In this document: positions 39,567 through 50,889 of the stretch, in pieces
How positions within the stretch are numbered: position 1 is the stretch's first letter
Layout of the letters: each line of letters begins with the position of its first letter
Source of the DNA: Salvelinus alpinus
Lineage: Eukaryota; Chordata; Actinopteri; Salmoniformes; Salmonidae
Direction: 5' to 3'
DNA length: 64,000 nt
Assembly: GCF_045679555.1 (NCBI RefSeq)
Contig: NC_092099.1
Span: 7,808,576 to 7,872,575 of the forward strand
Notes under the pieces: generated by a model
Seen by the model: only the letters and a program-made list of their open reading frames with translations
The model's database searches: none
Told to the model about the DNA's origin: nothing
Translations under genes and position numbers: made by a program

Positions 39567-40130
39567 ATTTACATTTTAGCAGACGATCTTATCCAGAGGC
39601 GCAATTAGGGTTAAGTATCTTGCTCAATGGCATATTGGCAGATTGTTAACTAGTTAGCTCAGGGAATCTAACCAGCAACATATTGGTTACCGGCGCAATG
39701 CTCTTGTCACGCCCTGACCTTAGAGATCCTTTTTATGTCTCTATTTTGGTTTGGTCAGGGCGTGAGTTGGGGTGGGCATTCTATGTTTTGTTCTATGTTG
39801 TCCTTTTCTATGTGTTTGGCCTGGTATGGTTCCCAATCAGAGGCAGCTGTCAATCGTTGTCTCTGATTGAGAACCATACTTAGGTAGCCTGTTCCCACCT
39901 GTGTTTGTGGGTAGTTGTTTCCTGTTTTGTGTTTTTTCACCTTACAGGACTGTTTCGTGTCGTTCACTCTCTTTGTTGTTTTTTGTCATTCAGTGTTCCG
40001 TTTATTTAATTAAATTTACAATGAACACTTAGCACGCTGCGTGTTGGTCCGATGATTCCTATTCCTCATCATCAGACGAAGAGGAGGAGCGTTACAGCTC
40101 TTAAACCTCTAGGCTACTTGCCATCCTAAT
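39567..40130 (-). mobile_element. SINE fragment split by a solo LTR
   Basis: 39567-39704 (TTTAGCAGACGATCTTATCC then ATTAGGGTTAAGTATCTTGC) continues at 40102 (AACCTCTAGGCTAC). This is a tRNA-derived SINE with the common salmonid tail. Confidence 0.7.
39705..40096 (+). mobile_element. Solo LTR, 392 bp
   Basis: Begins TGTCACGCCCTGACCTTAG and ends GAGGAGCGTTACA. Exact 5-bp duplication GCTCT at 39700-39704 and 40097-40101. Contains the palindromic stem CCAATCAGAGGCAG / CTCTGATTGAGAACC. Sits in a SINE. No internal genes. Confidence 0.9.
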
Positions 40131-40494
40131 ACTAATACTCAAGAAATAGTTCAGTAGTTTGACAACCCTGTTTGTAAGTTTATAAATTATATCAAACTCA
40201 ACCGTTTATATTTTCCAGTGACGAAGACATGGATGTCTCACAGCAGGGTGTGGTATGTAGAATGGATCAACTTTGAACACCTCTATCTTATAAATGTTTT
40301 GACATTCAGGTCCAAAAGGTAACTTTATGACCACTGAGCAAATACGTAGTTTAATTCAAATTAAAAAGGGGTGCGGTCAATAACTTATTGAAATCAAATG
40401 GAACAATCCCATGGCAACCTATACAGACTTCAGACAAGGTAACCCAACCCAAACACTGTCATAACCTATTCAACCATGACCAACATATCATTTT

Positions 40495-40937
40495 TTTTAA
40501 AACCTTTATTTAACTAGACAAGTCAGTTAAGAACAAATTCTTATTTGCAATGACAGCCTAGGAACAGTGGGTTAACTGCCTCGTTCAGGTGCAGAACAAC
40601 AGATTTTTACCTTGTCAGCTTGGGGATTTGATCTTGCAACCTTTCGGGTACAAGTGTAACAGTATAACTTTAAACCATCCCCTCGCCCCGACACGGGCGC
40701 GAACCAGGGACCTTCTGCACACATCAACAACGGTCGCCCACGAAGCATCGTTACCCATCGCTCCACAAAGGCCGCGGCCCTTGCAGAGCAAGGGGCAACA
40801 CTACTTCTAGGTTTCAGAGCAAGTGACGTAACTGATTGAAACGCTAGTAGCGTGTACCCGCTAACTAGCTAGCCATTTCACATCCGTTACACAAGTCCAA
40901 CGCTCTAACCACTAGGCAACCTGCCACCCCATCATGC
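40495..40937 (-). mobile_element. tRNA-derived SINE split by a 237-bp element
   Basis: Minus-strand SINE: the head reads GGCAGGTTGCCTAGTGGTTA (A-box-like) from 40937, and the tail is AGTTAAATAAAGG near 40505. Interrupted at 40655-40891. Confidence 0.8.
40655..40891 (-). mobile_element. 237-bp TG...CA element with 4-bp target duplication, copy 2
   Basis: Inverse of 31967-32204. Ends TGTAACAGTATAAC and CACATCCGTTACA. Flanked by CAAG at 40651-40654 and 40892-40895. Very similar over its full length to copy 1, so recently active or homogenised. Confidence 0.85.
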
Positions 40938-40996
40938 TGATATTCCACCTCAATATCAAACTGTCTATCACCACAATAAATCTATGTTATATGAAG

Positions 40997-41082
40997 CCAC
41001 CCGCTGGGCACACACTGGTTGAATCAACGTTGTTTCCAAGTCATTTCAATGAAATTATGTTGAATCAACGTGGACTAGACAT
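40997..41082. repeat. Short dispersed repeat with internal repetition
   Basis: TGGGCACACACTGGTTGAAT, then two GTTGAATCAACGT motifs in 60 bases. I recognise similar sequence as common in salmonids. Confidence 0.5.
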
Positions 41083-41976
41083 TTTTCAATGAACAACAAA
41101 GCCAGGTGTGAACACTTTTCTCCAAAACGTAATATGAAGTGTTAACCATCTGCAAAAAGCCGGCACTGCATTTATTTTATATCGTTCGACTTCGCAGCGC
41201 GTTAGAAAGGAAAAAAAGTCTGCTGTTGCTGCATTCTGTCCTACCCACTATTAGACCAGTGACAAGCATGCATGCTCCAAGGGTCCGATCCCATCTACAC
41301 GTGTGAGGTGTGAGATTAGGCTCAAATGATTTATGTCTGTAAGTTAACTCACTCCTGTTGAGCTCAAGATATTACACACATCACTCAGAAGCTTGCCACT
41401 GAGTAAAACCAAGCTAATTGGAAAAAATATTAGTATCATCACATATTATTCTGTCATTGTAAGTAGTAGAGGAAAGTGGGCCTACAATGTAAACTGACAT
41501 TAATTGTATGACCTATCAGTGACAAGCATATCATCAGGTGGATGTGGAGAATTAAATAGTAGCCTTAGTAATTTAGGTAGAGCGTATAATACCCATTTAG
41601 CCTATAGGGCTAAGTGACACATGATTTTAAATGGCTTTGAATGGACAACTTCAACATAAGGGGGTAACATAATTATATTGTATATTGTATTTCTTCACAC
41701 AATAGTGTTTATTGAGTAATTCTTCCCAAATTGCATAACATTTCTCAGATGGTGTATGATACTCCACAGTAGAGCTTGTCGGTTTGTGCAATGTTGGTGA
41801 TTTCAAAGCATGGAAAATTTCATATTTTAAAAAGCACATCCAACCAACACATTCACTATTTTACATTCACGTTCACTATCTTCATGGCACTTGCTCCTCT
41901 GAACATGAACATCATATGATGTGTGTGAGAGAGATTTTTTATGCTCCTTTTTAAATGATTTAATTTGGAGTCATTG
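41083..41976. other. Gene-free stretch
   Basis: No recognised feature; AT-rich from about 41400. Confidence 0.3.
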
Positions 41977-41981
41977 TTATG

Positions 41982-42422
41982 TGTCACGATCGTCTTGATA
42001 TGAGCGATTGGACCAAGGCGCAGCATGATATGAATACATCTTCTTTTTATTTATACGAAGACGGAACACGAAACACTTATTCAAACTAACAAAACTACAA
42101 ACGCAAGTGCACACACAAACTACTTACGTTCGACATAGACTAGACATATACAATGACCCACAAACAGCTAAAGCCTATGGCTGCCTTAAATATGGCTCCC
42201 AATCAGAGACAACAATAACCAGCTGTCTCTAATTGAGACCCAATTCAGGCAACCATAGACTTTCCTAGACACCTACACTGAACATTAAACCATCTATTCT
42301 ACTAAACCCCCTAAACCAAACAACACCCTAGACAATACAAAAAACACATACTTCACCATGTCACACCCTGACCTAACTAAAATAATAATGAAAACAAAGA
42401 TAACTAAGGCCAGGGTGTGACA
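41982..42422 (-). mobile_element. Solo LTR, 441 bp
   Basis: Ends TGTCACGATCGTC and CCAGGGTGTGACA. Exact 5-bp duplication TTATG at 41977-41981 and 42423-42427. The orientation is inferred from CAATCAGAGACAAC / CTCTAATTGAGA order relative to the LTR at 39705. No internal genes. Confidence 0.88.
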
Positions 42423-42792
42423 TTATGATTGTAGAGTACTAACGATTCAAGTATTTTAAATGGAGTGTGTATAAATTCCATGGAAATTAAAGTTCCGTCC
42501 ATAATTGTATTTATATATTTTTTTAAAACAGCATTAAAGAATTACATTTGAGTTACTAATGCATAATACAAATTTAAAAACTGATCCGGAAAAAAATTCT
42601 GAATAACATTTGGGATGTTGTAAAGCACTGTTACAATCCCACTGACATTAAACAATAACTATTATGACAGAACCAGAAAATCAATTAAAGCAAATGCAAT
42701 ATGAGGTTGTGTTAATGAGCATTGGGCCATATGTCATCAGTCAGATGAAAGTGAAACTCATAAGCTATGAACAGTGGAGAAAATCTGTTGCG

Positions 42793-45045
42793 TTTGAGTT
42801 TTAGAACACCCACTCATTCAAGGGTTTTTCTTTATTTGTACTATTCTCTACATTGTGGAATAATAGTGAAGACATCATAACTAAGAAATAACACATGGAA
42901 TCATGTAGTAACCAAAAAAGTGTTAAACAAATCAAAATACATTTTATATTTGAGATTCTTCAAATAGCCACCCTTTGCCTTGATGACAGCTTTGCACAAT
43001 CTTGGCATTCTCTCAACCAGATTCATGAGGTAGTCACCTGGAATGCATTTCAATTAACAGGTGTGCCTTCTTAAAAGTTGATTTGTGGAATTTCTGTCCT
43101 TCTCAATAAGGCTAGGCGTCCCGCTAGCGGGACACCTGTCGACAACATCCGGTGAAATTGGAGGGCACGCATTTCAAAAAAATAATCGTAATATTAAACA
43201 TTTATGAACATACAAGTATCTTATATCGTTTACAAGCTTAAATTCTTGTTAATTTAACTGCATTGCCCGAGTTACAGTAGGCTTTACAGCAAAAGCATAC
43301 CATGCGATTGTTTGAGGACGGCGCCCCACATCAACACATTTTTCAACCAGCACAGGCTTCATAAAATCACAAATAGCGATTAAATAAATCACTTAAAAAG
43401 AAAATCTTCCTCTGTTTGCAATCACAAGGGTCCCAGCTACAACATGAATGGTCGTTTTGTTAGATAAAATCCTTCTTTATATCCAAAAAAGTCAGTTTAG
43501 TTGGTTCCATCGATTTCAGTAATCCACTCATTCAACATGCAGACAAAGGAGTCCAAAAAGCTACCGCTAAACTTCGTTCAAACAAGTCAAACTACGTTTC
43601 TATCCAATTGTCAGGTATTTGTAAATAAACTATAATATTTGATACGGAAAGAAGTATGTTCAATAGAAAAGTAAAATTATTAAGCGCATCCTCTTCATCG
43701 TGCGCCAACAGACTGATATTGTACCGGCACTCTTTGTACAAAAACTCAAAATTCTTGCTAGTTTTTGAAGAAACAAGCCTGAAACAATGAACAAAGACTG
43801 TTGACATCTAGTGGAAGCCATAGGAATTGCAATCTGGGAGCTGGAATTACAAAGAACCCATAGCTTTCCATTATAAGAGCCTGGGAGCTAAAAAGAAATA
43901 ATAATAATTCTGGGTGGTTTTTCTTTGGATATTCCCCTGCCATATCAATTGTGTTATAGTCTCATACATTATTTTAACATTTCTACAAACTTCAAAATGT
44001 TTTCTATCCAATGCTACCAATGATGTGCTTATCCTGGCTTTTGGGCCTGAGTAACAGGCAGTTTACTTTGGGCACGTCAGTCAGGCGGAAATTCTGAAAA
44101 AAGGAGCCTAGTCTGAAGAAGTTTGTTTGAGCCAATCAGTTGTGTTGTGACAAGGTAGGGTGGGGTATACAGAAGATAGCCCTATTTGGTAAAAGACCAA
44201 GACCATATTATGGCAAGAACAGCTCAAATAAGCAAAGAGAAATGACAGTCCATCCTTACTTTAAGACATGGTCAGTCAATATGGAACATTTCAAGAACTT
44301 TGAAAGTTTCTTCAAGTGCAGTCGCAAAAACCATCAAGCGCTATGATGAAACTGTCTGTCATGAGGACCACCAGAGGAATAGAAGACCCAGAGTTACTTC
44401 TGCTGCAGAGGATACGTTCATTAGAGTTACCATTCTCAGAAATTGCAGCCCAAATAAATGCTTCACAGAGTTCAAGTAACGGACACATCTCAATATCAAC
44501 TGTTCAGAGGAGACTGTGTGAATCAGGCCTTCGTGGTTGAATTGCTGCAAAGAAACCACTATTAAAGGACATCAATAATAATTAGAGACTTGCTTGGGCC
44601 AAGAAACACAAGCAATGGACAATAGACCGGCGGAAATTTGTCCTTTGGTCTGATGAGTCCAAATTTGAGTCCAAATGAGTTCAAACCTCAACCAAGTTGA
44701 GATGGTTTGGGATGAGTCGGACCGCAGAGTGAAGGAAAAGCAGCCAACAAGTGCTCAGCATATGTGGGAACTCCTTCAAGACTGTTGGAAAAGCATTCCA
44801 GGTGAAGCTGGTTGAGAGAATGCCAAAACTGTGCAAAGCTGTCATTAATGCAAAGGGTGTCTATTTGAAGAATCTCAAATATAAAATATATTTTGATTTG
44901 TTTAACCCTTTTTTGGTTACTACGTGATTCCATATGTGTTAATTCATAGTTTGATGTCTTCACTATTACTCCACAATGTAGAAAATAGTACAAATAAAGA
45001 AAAACCCTTGAATGAGGTGTTCTAAAACCTTTGACCGGTAGTGTA
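42793..45045 (+). mobile_element. Degenerate Tc1-like transposon, split by a TTAA-type element
   Basis: Outer parts are ACCCACTCATTCAAGGGTTT at the left and AAACCCTTGAATGAGGTGTT with TGACCGGTAGTGTA at the right. Same family as 57907-59469 and 62570-64000. The interior carries the insertion 43103-44124. Transposase pieces from 44205 (AAGAACAGCTCAAATAAGCA region) to 44900 are frame-broken and internally deleted. Confidence 0.8.
43103..44124. mobile_element. TTAA-type element, copy 2
   Basis: Begins AAGGCTAGGCGTCCCGCTAG with the perfect palindrome GTCCCGCTAGCGGGAC and ends AGTCTGAAGAAGTT. Same orientation as copy 1. The target in an intact Tc1 relative (59130 region) reads TTAATGTGTTTGAG, so insertion was at a TTAA now mutated to TCAA on the left and partly lost on the right. 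Confidence 0.7.
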
Positions 45046-45320
45046 CATTTGAGATAAAAGTGAACTTGTTCTTCAGTTGTCAAGCGGCATACATAATAAA
45101 GTAATTTATTGAAGACAATTAACATAATAATTCACAAGGTAGTAGATATAGAATTATGTTATTATAACCTGAAAAAAAAGGTCTGCTTTTTGTTAGAGTT
45201 CCTTGTTAATTGGGTCCTAACTCCTCTGGTTTGAGGGCAGAGATAGCTGTAGCGGTAATGCTATTTTTTAGTTATTTAAAAATCTAACATTTTACAGCTA
45301 TGAACAGGAATAAGCCCAGT
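45046..45320. other. Gene-free spacer
   Basis: No recognised feature. Confidence 0.3.
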
Positions 45321-46759
45321 TTAACTTCTTATGGCTGCAGGGGCAGTATTGAGTAGCTTGGATGAAAGGTGCCCAGAGTAAACGGCCTGCTCCTCAGTCC
45401 CAGTTGCTAATATATGCATATTATTATTATTATTGGATAGAAAACACTCTGAAGTTTCAAAAACTGTTTGAATGATGTCTGTGAGTATAACAGAACTCAT
45501 AAGGCAGGCAAAAACCTGAGAAGAAATCACAACAGGAAGTGGGAAATCTGAGGTTGGTCGATTTTCAACCCAGCCCCTATTGAATACACAGTGGGATATT
45601 GGTTATGTTGCACTTCCTAAGGCTTCCACTAGAAGTCAACCGTCTTTAGAAACTTGAATGAGGCTTCTACTGTGATGTGGGGCCGGATGAGAGCTCTTTG
45701 AGTCAGTGGTCTGGCAGAGAGCCAGGTCCTGGTCACTCGCATTTCACATGATAGCGACCTGCGTTCCATGGCTTTTCTACAGACAATGGAATTCTCCGGT
45801 TGGAACGTTATTGAAGATTTATGATAAAAACATCCTAAAGATTGATTCTATACTTAGTTTGAAATGTTTCTACGACCTGTAATATAACTTTTTGAACTTT
45901 TCGCACGACTTTCGGCTGGATCTGCACGAGCGTTTGGATTTGTGTACTAAACGCCCTAACAAAAGTAGCTACATGGACATAAATAATGGACATTATCGAA
46001 CAAATCAAACATTTATTGTGGAGCTAGGATTCCTGGGAGTGCATTCTGATGAAGATCATCAAAGGTAAGGGAATATTTATAATGTTATTTCTGATTTCTG
46101 TTGACTCCAACATGGCGGATACATTTTTTTTCTTTCTGAGCACCGTTCTCAGATTATTGCATGGTTTGCTTTTTCCGTAAAGTTATTTTGAAGTCTGACA
46201 CAGCGGTTGCATTAAGGAGAGGTATATCTATAATTCCATATGTAACACTTGTATTTTCATCAACATTTATGATGAGTATTTCTGTAAAATTGATGTGGCT
46301 ATGCAAAATCACTGGATGTTTTTGGAACTAGTGAACGTAACGCGCCAATGTAAACTCAGATTTTTTTATATAAATATGAACTTTATCAAACAAAACATAC
46401 ATGTATTGTGTAACATGAAGTCCTATGAGTGTCATCTGATGAAGATCATCAAAGGTTAGTGATTAATTTTATCTCTTTGTGCTTTTTGTGACTCCTCTCT
46501 TTGGCGGGAAAAATGGCTGAATTTTTCTGTGACTTGGCGGTGACCTAACATAATCGTTTGTAGTGCTTTCGCTGTAAAGCCTATTTGAAATCGGACACTT
46601 TGGTGGGATTAACAACAAGATTACCTTTAAAATTGTATAAAATACATGTATGTTTGAGGAATTTTAATTATGAGATTTCTGTTGTTTGAATTTGGCGCCC
46701 TGCACTTTCACTGGCTGTTGTCATATCGATCCCATTAACGGGATTGCAGCCATAATTAA
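45321..46759. mobile_element. TTAA-flanked element, copy 3, with internal direct repeat
   Basis: TTAA at 45321-45324 and 46756-46759. The ends CTTCTTATGGCTGCAG and, inverted, TTATGGCTGCAATCCCG are clear terminal inverted repeats. CCCATTAACGGGAT lies inside the right end. CTGATGAAGATCATCAAAGG occurs near 46048 and again near 46438, with similar following sequence, showing a direct internal repeat with a period of about 390 bases. Opposite orientation to copies 1 and 2. No transposase. Confidence 0.78.
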
Positions 46760-49540
46760 CAGGCACACAAAGGATTGCTCCCCCACAAAAGAAAATGAGG
46801 TGTTGGCCTACAGAAAGTTTGTGGTTTGGTCTAATCAAGGCGGATCCAAACAACTAAACTGCAAACAACTTTACAGACCTAAACTGCAAACGCACTTTTG
46901 CAAAATTAACTAACACTATCACAATTTAAGATACATGTTACAAAAACAGCTAACTCTGTCAAAATAATATCTTTATTCATCAAATTAGAAGGTAATCTCA
47001 CCACTCATTAGATAATGGCTAAAACAAATACTAACTATAACCATCAATAGGCCAACTTTTTCTGTGGAAAAGAGTAAACGGAATAAGATGGTAATGAAAC
47101 ATTTAATAGAAGTGAGACTATTCTTAATCTCAGAATAAGGATCCAATATTTCCCAAATAGTTTCCTTCACAGTGCTCAAGTATCCGAGAAAACTGTAAGT
47201 ACTTACATAACCATTAGACTTTTCCAATTTAATGAGGGGAATCAGTGTCTGTTGTGTGGGTGGCACAGCACCCACCATCGACCATGTGCCCTTTAAGGTG
47301 AAGAACTTAAACTTCTGTGATTTAATCTTATCCATGCATTTTTTAAGGTGGAATTCACTCATGAGCTACTGCCCATGTGTGTAAGTGATCTTATGACCTC
47401 ACAATAGACGCATTATGTGAAAGCCAGGGCAGACAGAGTTCACCAAAAGGCCAACAATGAAAACACAGTTAAAGCACTGTGTGACCAGGCTGTGTTTTTG
47501 GATCTTGGTCAAGATAAGGCAATAAGAGGTCACCACGAGGTCGACCTGCGTGACCCCAATTCATGAAGAAACAAGCACCTGATTGTTTTCCTGTCTCTAA
47601 GATGATTTGTAGCTGTCATGTTTTGATGCTATCACTATTAGAGGCACATATAACAGTAATAGAGTAAAACATTTTAATAATAATTTAACAGGGTGCTGTA
47701 CTAGGACCATGCAAGCCAGGTATGTTACTACCTGCCTCCTATCCTATATGTGTGACAGTAGGCCAGCTATATGTCTGTGTGAATGTGTTCGTGCTTTTAC
47801 ATGTGTACATTGTCTGTCTGGCAGTCCCCCAATCCCTTTGCCTTCCGTCTGCCTGCGTGCCTGCCTGTCTGAACTGTCCGTCTGCCTGGAAAGATGATCA
47901 TATATCATATAGCCTAGTTTCATGTACTCAAAGAAAACAAAGCAATTGTTGTAATGATAACTGTGATTAGGTGGTATCTTAGCAACAGTTCTATAGTGAG
48001 TCATGCATGCTTGTTATAAGCAGTGAGCAGTTCTGATATTTTTTAACTGTAAGAAATGTAAGTCCTGTATGCGGAAAATAATAACATAGTTAGGGTAAGA
48101 GGCCGACGACCCATTTTTTTCCAAATGCCCACTCATACACACGAAATGCTAACTGACTCCCAGATACAATATGGATCTGAGGAATCTGTGCACCATGTTT
48201 GTAGCGTTATTTAGAGGGAACAACAACGTCCCTGAAATTGGATTGGAAAAACAGCATGGGGTGAGTGGTTGAATGTGTGTGAGAAGAAGAGTATGAAGCA
48301 AGGTTTCATTTATGTTAAAGATAAACAACAGTTTGGTTTAAGAGCATGCCATTTTATATGAATTGCAATGTATGAAGTGAGACGAGGCTGAAATGTAATG
48401 AGAAGGCAATATAATGAATGAGACATTGCTTTGATGTTCTGAGGATCATACTATACGTGTTTGAATAACGGGGCTGAGATGTAGTGAGACAAATAATACA
48501 TCTTCAAATATAAGAAACTGGAACACAAAAGTAGTAAAAAGTCCAAAGTTGGGTTGGCATGGTAGGGATAAAAACACAGCAAACAGAGGACATAGAAGGC
48601 ACGGTATGTGGGGGAAGTATGGTTGTGACGGAAGATGAGGTGTGCGTTTTTGTGATTGGAAAAGTGCGGCGAGTTAAGAGAGTGAAAAGGAAAATGGTTG
48701 CAAATGCCGGAACCCGTGTGTCTGCAAGCAGGAGTTGTGAAAGAGAGAGTTTCAATTTTGTGCAGATATGGGATATACATTTGAAAATAAATTACAAATA
48801 TAGTCTATTTATTTATTGTCCTATCACGATGGAACGGTCCACAACCCAATACCCTAAACACCGAACCTCAGTGACCCACACAATAAGGAGAAGTCCTTTA
48901 CTGTTTTATAGGCCTACTGCAAGTATCCTATAGACAACCAAGACAGAAAGATAAACGTGGTCAGAGACCCAGTAAAGCAGCACCGTCCCCTCGAGGGTCT
49001 GAGGTTGCCTCATCAAAGCCCCCGGGTGGGTGAGCATGATATTCAAGGAATTTCGGTGGGAATTCCAGTGGAGACCCCAACCCAGGTAGTGGCAGGGCTG
49101 GCAACACTAGCTGCAGTAACCCTTGGGGAGAGGGTCAAACTCGGACAATCAGAGAGGGAGCAAATTATTGTGGCCCGGTCGGCACAAAATAATCACAAGG
49201 TTTGACTGTCACAACGGGGGACCAGCGTGTGTGTGTCTCAGGGGAAAGGGGGGTATCTGCAATCCTTCAGCTAGGACTTGACATTGGTTAAGCAAATCTC
49301 CCCATTCTTGCTCAATTTTGCATGCCTTCTCAAACAGCTACAACTGTATATGCATTCGCGCATCAAGTATTCTCTTGAGTTGGGCTCGGGGATGGAACAA
49401 CTGTTGAACATCTGAGCTTGTGGTTGTTTGTGATGGAACGGTGGGGAGAGTGTGTGTATGTATCCCACATCTGTTGCTAAGGGGTAATGATGTTTACAAT
49501 TGGCTCATTCATCCCCCTCCTCTCCCCTGTAACTATTCCC
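46760..49540. other. Long gene-free stretch
   Basis: No exon, RNA gene or clear mobile element. 46850-46895 has a short repeat of AAACTGCAAAC. 48390-48490 has degenerate repetition of AATGAGACAT and GAGATGTAGTGAGAC, which reappears at about 59640-59660. Open frames at 46985-47362, 48559-48933 and 48957-49205 show no domain signature. Confidence 0.35.
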
Positions 49541-49542
49541 CA

Positions 49543-49618
49543 GGTCGTTGCTGTAAATGAGAACGTGTTCTCAGTCAACTTACCTGGTAAAATAACGGAT
49601 AAATTAAAAAATAAAAAT
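49543..49618 (+). mobile_element. LINE tail fragment
   Basis: CAGGTCGTTGCTGTAAATGA then CTTACCTGGTAAAATAACGG, the same 3' tail as at 31486-31565 and 54838-54930. Confidence 0.65.
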
Positions 49619-49797
49619 GTTAGGGAAAGTATAGGATGAATTACAATAACTGCTTCACAAAAATGAATTGCTTGCCAAACAATGTTATTTTTGTAATGCC
49701 AGTCCCAATTATAGGTAACAATCCTTTGTATGAAGTGCCTACATTAGTACGCATATTATTAGTTAATTGTGGAAATGTTTTATTATTATTATATATT

Positions 49798-50136
49798 TTT
49801 TTTACCTTTATTTAACTAGGCAAGTCAGTTAAGAACAAATTCTTATTTTCAATGACGGCCTAGAAACAGTGGGTTAACTGCCTTGTTCAGCTGGAGGATT
49901 CAATCTTGTAACCTTTCAGTTACTAGTCCGTGGGGCGACGCACAATTGGCATAGCGTCGTCCGGGTTAGGGAGGGTTTGGCCGGTAGGGATATCCTTGTC
50001 TCAGTATGTAAAAATGTAATAAAATGTATGCACTCTACTGTAAGTCGCTCTGGATAAGAGCGTCTGCTAAATGACTAAAATGTAAATGTAAAATGTAGTC
50101 CAACGCTCTAACCACTGGGCTACCTGCCGCCCCAAC
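49798..50136 (-). mobile_element. tRNA-derived SINE split by a second SINE
   Basis: Left part CTTTATTTAACTAGGCAAGT (SINE tail in inverse) to 49922; right part CCAACGCTCTAACCACTGGG (A-box region in inverse) to 50136. Same family as 40495-40937. Confidence 0.8.
49923..50098 (+). mobile_element. Second SINE nested in the first
   Basis: Contains GGGGCGACGCACAATTGGC, then CTGTAAGTCGCTCTGGATAA and GCGTCTGCTAAATGAC, the common salmonid SINE tail. Flanked by AGTC on both sides. Confidence 0.7.
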
Positions 50137-50159
50137 AAATTAATTAAGATGTGCAATAT

Positions 50160-50303
50160 ATATAGCATTTCCACCGCCCTCACCACGATTGTACTGTATT
50201 CTGTTATTTAAAAAAAAAATATATATATATTTTTTTAAACCCAAAAGCATTTCCACCGCCCTCACCACGATTGCACTGTGTACTGTTATAAAAATAAAAA
50301 TAA

Positions 50304-50351
<48 letters not shown>

Positions 50352-50435
50352 TTATTTTTATTTTATTTTTTATTTTAAGCATTTCCACCGCCCTCACCAC
50401 GATTGCACTGTGTACTGTTATAAAAATAAAAATAA

Positions 50436-50475
<40 letters not shown>

Positions 50476-50590
50476 TTATTTTTTTATTTTTGGATCTTTT
50501 TTATATATATATATATATACATTTATTTTTATTTTTATAACAGTACACAGTGCAATCGTGGTGAGGGCGGTGGAAATGCTTTTGGGTGTT
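50160..50590. repeat. Array of hairpin units with (TA)n centres
   Basis: The unit GCATTTCCACCGCCCTCACC + ACGATTGCACTGTG occurs directly at 50165, 50248 and 50380, and once inverted at about 50520-50580. Between units are AAAATAAATGTATATA...TACATTTATTTT stems with (TA)n. The outer ends CCCAAAAGC (50240) and GCTTTTGGG (50577) pair as well. A self-complementary element duplicated in tandem explains this. Confidence 0.85.
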
Positions 50591-50889
50591 AATCTGCTTT
50601 TGTTCTGTAGGTGGCACTGTGTGCTCTTTTTAAAGGATGGGTCTCAATCTCTCAAAGACCAAAGGATCCAGGTGGACAGGGGTGGTCTGCCAGTCACTAG
50701 GATGACAACCCAACTTGGGATGGGGGAAGGTTTTAGTGGGTGGAATAGTGGAGAACAATTGGAGGTTTACTCAGTAGCAGTGCAAATATCATGTTACAGC
50801 TGTATGGACACTCAATCATCATGGTATTTTTTTATATTTTTTATTAACAAACATATATTATGATAAATATAATTGAAACTTGTATCTCA

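Noticed and set aside
48559-49205. Possible small genes between 48559 and 49205
   Set aside because: Two unrelated short frames with no recognisable motif, next to degenerate repeats; not enough to call coding.
50160-50590. CRISPR-like spaced repeats
   Set aside because: Vertebrate DNA; the repeats are self-complementary with simple (TA)n between them, not unique spacers.
50189-50863. Open frame of 224 codons rich in Ile-Tyr
   Set aside because: It is translation of (TA)n and the hairpin array; periodic composition, no domain.
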